Origin: Deltaproteobacteria bacterium
GTDB lineage: Bacteria; Desulfobacterota; Binatia; UBA9968
Direction of reading: 5' to 3'
DNA length: 11,362 nucleotides
Assembly (NCBI GenBank): GCA_023250495.1
Contig: JAHFAP010000091.1
Span: 1-11,362 of the forward strand
Each line of letters starts with the position of its first letter. Positions within the stretch are counted from its first letter, which is position 1. Both the position numbers and the translations under genes were made by a program. A model generated the notes under the pieces. It made no database searches, had not been told where the DNA came from, and saw only the letters and a program-made list of their open reading frames with translations. Below are positions 5,784 through 11,362 of this stretch, in pieces.

Positions 5784-5812
5784 AGACTAGTCGGCTTGCG
5801 ATCTTAAGTCAA
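5784..5812 (-). promoter_or_regulatory. Candidate promoter of the dienelactone hydrolase operon
   Basis: Minus strand: TTGACT at 5812-5807 (five of six positions), a 17-base spacer, and TAGTCT at 5789-5784 (weak -10 keeping TA---T). The predicted start near 5777 leaves a leader of about 27 bases containing the ribosome binding site. No terminator for the upstream typA gene is visible between 5840 and this promoter, so read-through from typA is also possible. Confidence 0.4.
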
Positions 5813-5839
5813 CCCTCTCGGCCTATTTTTTGTCGTTTT

Positions 5840-7678
5840 CTATCTTTCATCCTTCTCATCCCGTCTCCGTGGCCGCTCTGTTTGCTTGAGGATCTTTTTG
5901 CGCAAGCGAACCGATTGGGGCGTGACCTCCACCAGCTCGTCGTCGCCGATCCATTCGATCCCCTCTTCGAGCCCCATCTCACGGTGCGGCGTGATCAAAA
6001 TATTCTCGTCGCGGCCGGCCGCGCGGACATTGGTCAACTTTTTCTCGCGGCAGATGTTGACGTTGAGATCGTTGTCGCGCGAGTACTCGCCGACAACCAT
6101 GCCCTCGTACACGCGCGTCCCCGGAGCGATGAACAGCGCGCCCCGCTCCTGGAGATGAAAGACCGCGTAGGGGGTGGTCAGACCTTCCCGATCCGCCACC
6201 ATCGCGCCGTTGCTGCGCGCCTGAATCGGCCCGTGCCAGGGCGCCCAACCGTCGAACAGCGCGTTCATAATGCCGGTGCCCCGCGTGTCGGTGAGGAAGC
6301 GGGAGCGGAAGCCGATCAATCCCCTCGACGGCACCGAGAACTCGAGCCGCGCGCGTCCGGAGCCGCCGTGAATCATCTTCGTCATCTTGCCGCGCCTGGT
6401 CGCGAGCAACTGGGAGACGATCCCGATGTGTTCCTCCGGGATGTCGATCGCGAGCATCTCCACGGGCTCGTGGACAGCGCCATCGATCTCCCGCGTGATG
6501 ACCATCGGCTTGGATACCTGCAGCTCGTAGCCTTCGCGCCGCATCGTCTCGATCACGATCGCGAGCTGAAACTCGCCCCGGCCGGTCACCTTGAAGGCGT
6601 CCGGCGAGTCCGTTTCTTCGACGCGCAAGCTCACGTTCTTGCGCTGTTCGTAGACAAGGCGCTCGCGCAGCTTGCGCGAGGTCACGAATTCTCCCTCGCG
6701 GCCGGCCCACGGCGAGTTGTTGGCGCTGAAGATCATCGCGATGGTGGGCTCATCCACACGGAGTGGAGGCAGCGGCTGCGGATGTTCGCGGTCGGTGATG
6801 GTGTCGCCGATTTGGATCTCCTCGATTCCCGTTACAGCAACGATGTCGCCGGCGCCGGCCGATTCGAGCTCGACCCGCTTCAGCCCGTGCCACCCGAAGA
6901 GCTGCGTGATCTTTACCGGCTGCATCCGGCCATCCGCGCCGCAGAGGGTATACCACCCAGGGCTCAACGTGCCGCTCTTCAACCGGCCGATCGCCAGACG
7001 GCCGACGTAATCGTCGTAGTCCAGGTTGTTGGCCTGGAATTGTGTCGGAACCGAGGGATCCACCAGCGGCCCCGGCAGTGCCTGGACAATCGAGTCGAAC
7101 AAGGGTTTTAGATTATCCGACGACCGCCGCAGATCGCGCGTCGCAATGCCGGCGCGGGCATTGGTGTATACCACGGGAAAATCTACCTGCTCCTCAGTGG
7201 CGTCGAGATCTATGAACAAATCGTAGATCTCGTCCAGCACCTCGGCGGGCCGGGCGTCGGCGCGGTCGATTTTGTTGATGCAGACGATCGGCGGCAGTCC
7301 GGCTTCGAACGCCTTTTTCAGGACAAAGCGCGTCTGCGGCAGAGGCCCCTCCGAGGCGTCGACCAGCAACATCACTCCATCCACCATCGAAAGCGTCCGC
7401 TCGACCTCCCCACCGAAGTCGGCGTGCCCCGGCGTGTCGACGATGTTGATCTTAACGCCCGCGTAATGAATGGACGTGTTCTTCGCCAGGATGGTGATAC
7501 CTCGCTCGCGCTCCAGGTCCAAAGAATCCATGACGCGCTCCATCACCTGCTCGTTGGCGCGAAAGATGCCGCTCTGGTGCAGCATGGCGTCCACCAGCGT
7601 GGTCTTGCCATGGTCCACGTGGGCGATGATGGCGACGTTGCGGATGTCGCCGCGACGATTGTGCGTGCTCTGGCTCAT
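5840..7678 (-). CDS. typA: Ribosome-associated translational GTPase TypA/BipA
   Basis: A 612-residue GTPase of the EF-G/LepA class that binds the 70S ribosome and in other bacteria supports 50S assembly, cold growth and stress adaptation. G-domain motifs: AHVDHGKTT (P-loop, 19-27), RGITI (switch I, 59-63), DTPGH (81-85), NKID (135-138), and YTNARAG (171-177) at the G5 position where many homologues have SAxxG. Later landmarks are VTGRGEFQLAIVIETMRREG, the domain V signature SVPSRGLIGFRSRFLTDTRG, and the TypA-specific C-terminal domain with NVRAAGRDENI. Full length with a short basic, charged tail. The start at 7678 has only a weak upstream match (AGAGGG). It is a single gene by layout, unrelated to the surrounding degradative genes. 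Confidence 0.97.
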   Translation of the reverse strand: MSQSTHNRRGDIRNVAIIAHVDHGKTTLVDAMLHQSGIFRANEQVMERVMDSLDLERERGITILAKNTSIHYAGVKINIVDTPGHADFGGEVERTLSMVDGVMLLVDASEGPLPQTRFVLKKAFEAGLPPIVCINKIDRADARPAEVLDEIYDLFIDLDATEEQVDFPVVYTNARAGIATRDLRRSSDNLKPLFDSIVQALPGPLVDPSVPTQFQANNLDYDDYVGRLAIGRLKSGTLSPGWYTLCGADGRMQPVKITQLFGWHGLKRVELESAGAGDIVAVTGIEEIQIGDTITDREHPQPLPPLRVDEPTIAMIFSANNSPWAGREGEFVTSRKLRERLVYEQRKNVSLRVEETDSPDAFKVTGRGEFQLAIVIETMRREGYELQVSKPMVITREIDGAVHEPVEMLAIDIPEEHIGIVSQLLATRRGKMTKMIHGGSGRARLEFSVPSRGLIGFRSRFLTDTRGTGIMNALFDGWAPWHGPIQARSNGAMVADREGLTTPYAVFHLQERGALFIAPGTRVYEGMVVGEYSRDNDLNVNICREKKLTNVRAAGRDENILITPHREMGLEEGIEWIGDDELVEVTPQSVRLRKKILKQTERPRRRDEKDER

Positions 7679-7811
7679 GGACCCTCTGCGAACCCTGTAG
7701 ATTCGACGGATAACTCATCGATGGCCCCCCGGCAACGACGTGGAAAGGGTGGAAAAGCATGCCATGCGCCCGTTTGCTAGATCGAGACCGGGGTGATATG
7801 GTGAGTCGTTC

Positions 7812-7881
7812 TTTAGAGCTTGCCTTTTTGCCACCTTCGAAGAGCCTCCGAGCTTTAAATGAGCCGGAGGCTTTTTATTTT
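7812..7881 (+). terminator. Leader hairpin with U-run (intrinsic terminator or attenuator)
   Basis: An eight-pair stem AGCCTCCG (7843-7850)/CGGAGGCT (7865-7872), extended inside by GCT (7852-7854)/AGC (7862-7864), is followed by a T-rich run at 7872-7881. This is a textbook Rho-independent terminator reading to the right, but no plus-strand gene lies upstream. It stands about 16 bases before the ATG at 7898, close to the ribosome binding site. The loop segment AGCTTTAAA (7851-7859) can instead pair with TTTAGAGCT (7812-7820) over nine pairs including one G-U. That pairing would interfere with the terminator stem, which is the layout of an attenuator. Alternatively it ends a short non-coding RNA. 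The hairpin is clear; the regulatory reading is inference. Confidence 0.6.
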
Positions 7882-7897
7882 AGTGTAAGGAGGGGAT

Positions 7898-8332
7898 ATG
7901 TCAGAGACAAGAGAGGAAGTCAAACTGCAGGACGGAACACTGATTCGGCATAAGGTCGTAGGGTATGAAGGGCGGATAGACGGCACCACGGCGCTGAAGA
8001 TCTGTTTCACTCAGAAAGGAGAGTCGCTGGGGAATTCCAATACCAAACAAATGTTCCAATACCGCGTGCTCGTTGAGGGCGAGATCATGCGCCGGATCGC
8101 GCCGGTGGAGGATATGGAAGTTTTGGAAGGGGTCATGGAGATCGTCTGCCCTGGTTGTCACTCCCCCTTCCGAAGCAAGCCTGGCCGCGCGAACAAACCC
8201 GGGGGCCGCTGTCAATGCGGCGGATGGATCTGTCCTTTCTGCTCAACTTGCCAGGATACGGCTCCCTGCGCTAAACAGCGCCTACGGCTGGCCAGAAAGC
8301 TGGCCCCGAAGAAAAAGGCCAGAAACAGTTGA
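7898..8332 (+). CDS. Hypothetical protein with Cys-rich, probably zinc-binding C-terminal domain
   Basis: A 144-residue protein I cannot name. Residues 1-80 form a globular, strand-rich part with KVVGYEGRIDGTTALKICFT and YRVLVEGEIMRRIAP. Residues 84-124 carry a cysteine cluster: CPGC (84, 87), CQC (105, 107), CPFCSTC (112, 115, 118) and Cys124, spaced for one or two zinc ribbons. The last 20 residues are Lys/Arg-rich, suggesting nucleic-acid contact. The start is secure: AAGGAGGGG lies just upstream of ATG at 7898. No membrane segment or signal peptide. It follows a terminator-like leader and precedes an RRM gene on the same strand by 228 bases, so an RNA- or translation-related role is plausible but unproven. 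Confidence 0.7.
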   Translation: MSETREEVKLQDGTLIRHKVVGYEGRIDGTTALKICFTQKGESLGNSNTKQMFQYRVLVEGEIMRRIAPVEDMEVLEGVMEIVCPGCHSPFRSKPGRANKPGGRCQCGGWICPFCSTCQDTAPCAKQRLRLARKLAPKKKARNS

Positions 8333-8560
8333 AATGAGGAAGAAAAGGAAGTAGAGTGTAGTTTCCACTTCAGTATAGGGCCTCCTGAAATAGGAAAAGA
8401 CAAGAGCTGCAGGCCCAGTCAGTCTCTCCTTGCGAAACGATGCCTAAAGGATAAACCGACCAGAGCGTGGTTCCTGTCATTAAGTTCTCCATGTTCTGCT
8501 CCTCTTAGCGGTCAGCTTCTCAGGGTCAAAGACATCAACATTCTCTCAAAGGAGGAGAAC

Positions 8561-8872
8561 ATGGGAAATAAATTATATGTTGGCGGTCTGCCTTATTCGG
8601 TAACGGAAGGGCGACTGCAGGAGATCTTCGCGGCGCACGGGACCGTGGAGTCGGCCAAGGTGATCTCGGATAAATTCACCGGCCAGTCACGGGGCTTCGG
8701 CTTCGTGGAAATGAGTTCCGGGGGCGAGGCCCAAAAGGCAATCGAGGCCCTGAACGGCACGCAACTGGACGGGCGCACCCTGGTGGTCAACGAGGCCAAG
8801 CCGATGGCAAGCCGCGACGGTGGCGGGGGTGGTCGAGGAGGAAATAGAGGCGGCGGTCGCGACCGCTGGTAG
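8561..8872 (+). CDS. Glycine-tailed single-RRM RNA-binding protein
   Basis: A 103-residue protein with one RNA recognition motif at 4-80. RNP2 is LYVGGL (5-10) and RNP1 is RGFGFVEM (44-51), both with the aromatic residues that stack on RNA. Residues 87-103 form a Gly/Arg tail ending GGGRDRW, as in cyanobacterial Rbp and other bacterial cold-related RRM proteins. It probably binds single-stranded RNA and may act as an RNA chaperone. AAAGGAGGAG precedes the ATG at 8561. The 228-base region before it (8333-8560) has no gene; it could be a structured leader, with GGGCCT (8378-8383) able to pair with AGGCCC (8411-8416). A strong terminator follows 22 bases after the stop, so the transcript ends here. 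Confidence 0.93.
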   Translation: MGNKLYVGGLPYSVTEGRLQEIFAAHGTVESAKVISDKFTGQSRGFGFVEMSSGGEAQKAIEALNGTQLDGRTLVVNEAKPMASRDGGGGGRGGNRGGGRDRW

Positions 8873-8893
8873 ACTTCTCGTTCTTGAACAACC

Positions 8894-8929
8894 AAAAGGG
8901 GGCAACGGGTCGGTTTGCCCCCTTTTTTT
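8894..8929 (+). terminator. Strong Rho-independent terminator after the RRM gene
   Basis: Stem AAAAGGGGGCAA (8894-8905) pairs with TTGCCCCCTTTT (8915-8926) around a nine-base loop, followed by a T-run to 8929. The GGGGGC core and U-run make this an unambiguous terminator for the RRM transcript. The A-run at its left edge also gives a short U-run on the minus strand, so it may weakly terminate the opposing VOC gene transcript. Confidence 0.92.
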
Positions 8930-9000
8930 ATCTTGTGGGTAAGGTCTAGGGATCTGTACGGCCCGGACTTGGTAGAAGCTGTATTTCTCTCTCTTCCCGA

Positions 9001-9366
9001 CTATGCCTTCCAGCCGTGCACCGACACGTCCACGAGCGTGCCCACGGGATCATGCACGCCCATTTCAGCAAAGCGGCCGTCCCGTGGCTTCGCCCCGGCC
9101 TCTCCCTTCGCGCCCGAGGCGCTCGCTGCGCGGAGCGTTTCCTCCATGTCCTCCACCTGAAAGCCAAAGTGGTCGATGCCTTCGCGCTCGCCCCGGGCTG
9201 GAAGGATCGCGACATTGATGTAGCCGTCCAACAGGTAAATGGCCCGGCGCCCATCGTCCCTGGCGGGCCCGCGCCAGACCTCCGTCAGCCCGAATGTCTT
9301 CTTGTAGAAGTCGGCTGTCTTCTCCTGATCTTCCGCCTTGATCGCGATATGCCTGATCTTAGCCAT
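9001..9366 (-). CDS. VOC superfamily (glyoxalase/dioxygenase fold) protein
   Basis: A 121-residue single VOC unit of paired beta-alpha-beta-beta-beta modules, the size that dimerises in glyoxalase I-like, epimerase or bleomycin-resistance-like proteins. Module 1 begins IRHIAIKAED (4-13) with metal-ligand candidate H6, then TADFYKKTFGL (17-27). Module 2 begins GIDHFGFQVEDMEE (63-76) with H66 and ends HDPVGTLVDVSVHG (105-118), where D113 takes the position usually filled by the final Glu ligand. The start at 9366 has AAAGGAGGG upstream. The gene begins 16 bases after the stop of the binding-protein gene, so they share a transcript. No specific reaction can be assigned. Confidence 0.85.
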   Translation of the reverse strand: MAKIRHIAIKAEDQEKTADFYKKTFGLTEVWRGPARDDGRRAIYLLDGYINVAILPARGEREGIDHFGFQVEDMEETLRAASASGAKGEAGAKPRDGRFAEMGVHDPVGTLVDVSVHGWKA

Positions 9367-9382
9367 GGACAGTTCCCTCCTT

Positions 9383-10354
9383 TTATTTGTACAAACGGTC
9401 TATGAAGCCGCTCTTTTTGATCTCATCTAGAATGCTTCGATCGACGAAATGAGCGACGTTCTGAGATTTAGGGGCATTCACCTGCTCCAGCTCCGAACGC
9501 AGACCGACGTCATCCGGGTAGGGCGTCGCCTCCAGATTGTCCTTCAGGTCATCAACCCAGGCGCTGATCTGTTGCTCGTTGAGTCCGCGCATATATTTTT
9601 GCAGGATGCGCGTCGTGCCCGCTTTATTGGTCTTGAAGTAGTGGATCGCCTCCACGTAGGCCTGGGCGAAGCGGAGCACGGAGCCCCGGTCGCGCTTGAG
9701 CTTGCGCTCTGTGGTCGTCAAGGGTCCGTCGAGCCCGGGAATACCCAGCTCCCGGGCGCTCGCCCCTTTTAACTGTCGCGCCTTACCCTGGAACACAAGG
9801 AGCATCGCCGACTCGCCTAGAACACCCACCTCGATTCTCCCCGCCTCGAGCGCTTGAGTGACTCCGGGCGTCCCGCCCATCTGCAGGACCGTGACGTCCG
9901 TCTCTTTAAGGCCGACCTTTCTCAGCGCGGTGCGCAGAAAGGTGTCGCCGGCCGAGCCAAACTGGGTCACGCCGACGATCTTTCCCTTGAGCTCCTTAAG
10001 ACTATTGAGCGTGGAGTCCGGCTTGACCACAACCCGCTGTGAAGGATAGCCGGAGGGAGACGCGAGCATCACAATGTCGGCCCCCTGCATCCGCGCGCGT
10101 AACACCGCCGGCGTGCCAGCGACGATGTAGTCGAGATCGCCCGCGATCAGAGCTTGCACCGTGCGCGGACTCCCGGGAACAAGGACTATATCGGCCGTAA
10201 AGCCGTATTTTTCCAACAGTCCCGAATCTCGCGCGATCCAGAACAGACCTTGGCCGGGGTTGATCGCGACGTAAGCGAGCGTGACCTTCTCGGCGGAAAC
10301 AGAGACGGGCGCCCATAGAAAAAGGGCTAGAAGTAAGAGGCGAGCGGACTGCAT
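9383..10354 (-). CDS. ABC transporter substrate-binding protein, NMT1/TauA-like
   Basis: A 323-residue periplasmic binding protein of the SsuA/TauA/NMT1 type. Residues 1-21 are a clear signal peptide (MQSAR, a Leu-rich core, then VSVSA before EKVTL). The mature part shows KVTLAYVAINPGQGLFWIA, the YGFTADIVLVPGSPRTVQAL segment, DLDYIVAGTPAVLRA, ELKGKIVGVTQFGSAGD and GVLGESAML, the ordered elements of this fold. No permease or ATPase gene adjoins it, so it is an orphan in this window; orphan members are common in soil-type deltaproteobacterial and Rokubacteria-like genomes. It has almost no Shine-Dalgarno match upstream, and the predicted promoter places the transcript start at about the ATG, suggesting leaderless translation. 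It is followed by the VOC gene. The ligand is unknown. Confidence 0.88.
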   Translation of the reverse strand: MQSARLLLLALFLWAPVSVSAEKVTLAYVAINPGQGLFWIARDSGLLEKYGFTADIVLVPGSPRTVQALIAGDLDYIVAGTPAVLRARMQGADIVMLASPSGYPSQRVVVKPDSTLNSLKELKGKIVGVTQFGSAGDTFLRTALRKVGLKETDVTVLQMGGTPGVTQALEAGRIEVGVLGESAMLLVFQGKARQLKGASARELGIPGLDGPLTTTERKLKRDRGSVLRFAQAYVEAIHYFKTNKAGTTRILQKYMRGLNEQQISAWVDDLKDNLEATPYPDDVGLRSELEQVNAPKSQNVAHFVDRSILDEIKKSGFIDRLYK

Positions 10355-10360
10355 ACCGGA

Positions 10361-10390
10361 AAACTAGCGCGACGAAATGAGCTTTGTCAA
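10361..10390 (-). promoter_or_regulatory. Candidate promoter of the binding-protein operon
   Basis: Minus strand: TTGACA at 10390-10385, an 18-base spacer, TAGTTT at 10366-10361. The last -10 base is seven bases from the ATG at 10354, so transcription would start at or next to the start codon. The -35 is perfect; the -10 is weak. Confidence 0.45.
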
Positions 10391-10423
10391 CCTTCCTCTC
10401 TACTTTTGCGTTTTTCCGTGTTA

Positions 10424-10453
10424 TTGACATCCCCGGCGAACATCCACTACTTT
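10424..10453 (+). promoter_or_regulatory. Candidate promoter of the hydroxy-acid oxidase gene
   Basis: TTGACA at 10424-10429, an 18-base spacer, TACTTT at 10448-10453. It mirrors the opposing promoter, with 33 bases between the two -35 boxes, leaving room for a shared regulator. GTAG (10459-10462) and CTAC (10466-10469) form a small inverted repeat at the predicted transcript start and could be an operator or a leader hairpin. Confidence 0.45.
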
Positions 10454-10508
10454 CGGCCGTAGGCGCTACTCGGAAGCCATCTCACTAAAAAACGCAAAGG
10501 AGATAACA

Positions 10509-11362
10509 ATGGCACTCGATTTCGTCACCAATCAGGAGATCATCATGCAGGCGCGGCGCAACCTCAGCCAGAATGTCTGGAATTACCTGACGGGCGGCGC
10601 CGAGTCCGAAACGACGATGCGGCGCAACCGCTTCGGTCTGGACAGCCTCGCCCTCCGGCCGCGCGTCCTCGTCGATGTCTCCAAGATCGACGCCTCGACG
10701 ACCTTTCTCGGTCACAAGCTCAGGATCCCGGTCATGTTGGCGCCCATCGGGTCGCTGCAAGCGCTTACGCCCGAGGGCGGCGGCGCCGTCGCCAAAGCCG
10801 CTCAAGAATTCGGCACGGTCAATTTTGTCAGCTCCGTGACGCAGCCGAGCCTGGAGGAGATCGCGGCCGCCGGCCGGAACCCAAAAATATTTCAGCTCTA
10901 CGTCCAGGGCGATATGAAGTGGGTGGAGGAGCTCCTGGCGCGCGTAAAGAAGGCGGGTTACGACGCGCTTTGCCTCACCGTGGACACCGCTCTCTACGGC
11001 CGGCGCGAGCGGCAGATGATGGACCGCTGGCTTCCACCGAGCCGGCGGCAAACGGGCTACGAGCATCGGGCGGCGCTCACCTGGGAGACGATGGACGCCA
11101 TCAAGGCAATTGGCGGTCTCCCGTTTATTCTAAAAGGGGTAGCCACAGCCGAAGACGCGGCGATCGCCGTGGAGCACGGAGTCAAAGCGGTCTATGTCTC
11201 CAATCACGGCGGGCGCCAGCTCGACCACGGGCGGGCCACGATCGAAATGTTGCCGGAGATCGTCGAGGCGGTCGGCGCCAAGGCCGAGATTGTCTTGGAT
11301 GGCGGCATCACGCGCGGGAGCGATGTCGTGAAGGCGATCGCTCTCGGCGCCAGGGCTGTCGC
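10509..11362 (+). CDS. FMN-dependent alpha-hydroxy-acid oxidase/dehydrogenase, 3' cut by window
   Basis: 284 codons are present and the frame is still open at the window end. It belongs to the glycolate oxidase/L-lactate dehydrogenase family, which oxidises L-2-hydroxy acids with FMN. Visible equivalents of the glycolate oxidase active site: Tyr26 (WNYLTGGA), APIG and the following FMN-binding segment (78-81), Tyr131 (FQLYVQG), Asp159 (LTVDT), Arg166 (GRRE), Lys209 (FILKGV), catalytic base His233 and Arg236 (SNHGGRQLDHG), and the phosphate-binding VLDGGITRGSD (262-272). AAAGGAG lies seven bases upstream of ATG at 10509. The loop between Asp159 and Lys209 is about 23 residues shorter than in plant glycolate oxidase, so the mobile loop 4 region is reduced. 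Transcribed divergently from the binding-protein operon. The exact substrate is unknown. Confidence 0.93.
   Translation, partial: MALDFVTNQEIIMQARRNLSQNVWNYLTGGAESETTMRRNRFGLDSLALRPRVLVDVSKIDASTTFLGHKLRIPVMLAPIGSLQALTPEGGGAVAKAAQEFGTVNFVSSVTQPSLEEIAAAGRNPKIFQLYVQGDMKWVEELLARVKKAGYDALCLTVDTALYGRRERQMMDRWLPPSRRQTGYEHRAALTWETMDAIKAIGGLPFILKGVATAEDAAIAVEHGVKAVYVSNHGGRQLDHGRATIEMLPEIVEAVGAKAEIVLDGGITRGSDVVKAIALGARAV

Noticed and set aside
5762..7111. Plus-strand open frame of 449 codons opposite typA
   Set aside because: It lies almost wholly antisense to a full-length, motif-rich typA gene, and its translation is a low-complexity His/Arg/Asp-rich shadow with no domain.
8347..8371. Short GAAGT/ACTTC hairpin as a terminator for the Cys-rich protein gene
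   Set aside because: Only five pairs and no following T-run; too weak to call.
10485..11066. Minus-strand open frame of 193 codons at the right end
   Set aside because: It is antisense to the hydroxy-acid oxidase gene, whose plus-strand frame has every catalytic residue and a good ribosome binding site.
1..11362. CRISPR array, tRNA or rRNA genes
   Set aside because: No regularly spaced repeats, no tRNA-like cloverleaf ends and no rRNA sequence were noticed on either strand.

Overview
The window looks like a chromosomal accessory region of an uncultured, fairly GC-rich bacterium. Two amidohydrolase-2 genes, an EntE-like aryl-acid ligase, a dienelactone hydrolase, a DUF6295 gene, an orphan NMT1/TauA-like binding protein, a VOC protein and a flavin hydroxy-acid oxidase in short, strand-switching operons recall Deltaproteobacteria/Binatota- or Rokubacteria-type metagenomic genomes. 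That placement is inferred from gene content; no marker in the window proves it.

Layout. (1) 1-580 (+): 3' part of an aryl-acid AMP ligase cut by the window edge. (2) 599-718 (+): C-terminal remnant of an XRE-type antitoxin. (3) 744-2562 (-): two-gene operon of an amidohydrolase and a cysteine-dioxygenase-like cupin. (4) 2563-3119: mostly non-coding, ending in a HigA antitoxin remnant. (5) 3130-3644 (-): intact AbrB antitoxin/RelE-type toxin pair with a good promoter. (6) 3728-4646 (+): a degraded copy of a ligase 3' end, in which a second amidohydrolase appears to start at a CTG codon. (7) 4660-5750 (-): dienelactone hydrolase and DUF6295 protein. (8) 5840-7678 (-): translational GTPase TypA/BipA. 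(9) 7812-8929 (+): hairpin/terminator-like leader, Cys-rich putative zinc protein, glycine-tailed RRM protein, strong terminator. (10) 9001-10354 (-): binding protein and VOC protein. (11) 10509-end (+): flavin hydroxy-acid oxidase, cut by the window end and transcribed divergently from the binding protein.

How it fits together. The enzymes suggest breakdown of aromatic or other carboxylic acids: activation by the ligase, decarboxylation or hydrolysis by the amidohydrolases, thiol or ring dioxygenation by the cupin, ester or lactone hydrolysis, and hydroxy-acid oxidation. No substrate can be named. TypA, the zinc protein and the RRM protein form a separate translation/RNA-related block.

The most notable structure is at 534-3807. 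Two diverged copies of the same ligase tail bracket about 3.2 kb that holds the cupin-amidohydrolase operon, one intact toxin-antitoxin pair and two antitoxin fragments. This looks like a repeatedly rearranged site where foreign or duplicated DNA separated a ligase from its downstream amidohydrolase. No transposase, integrase, CRISPR array, rRNA or tRNA was seen.
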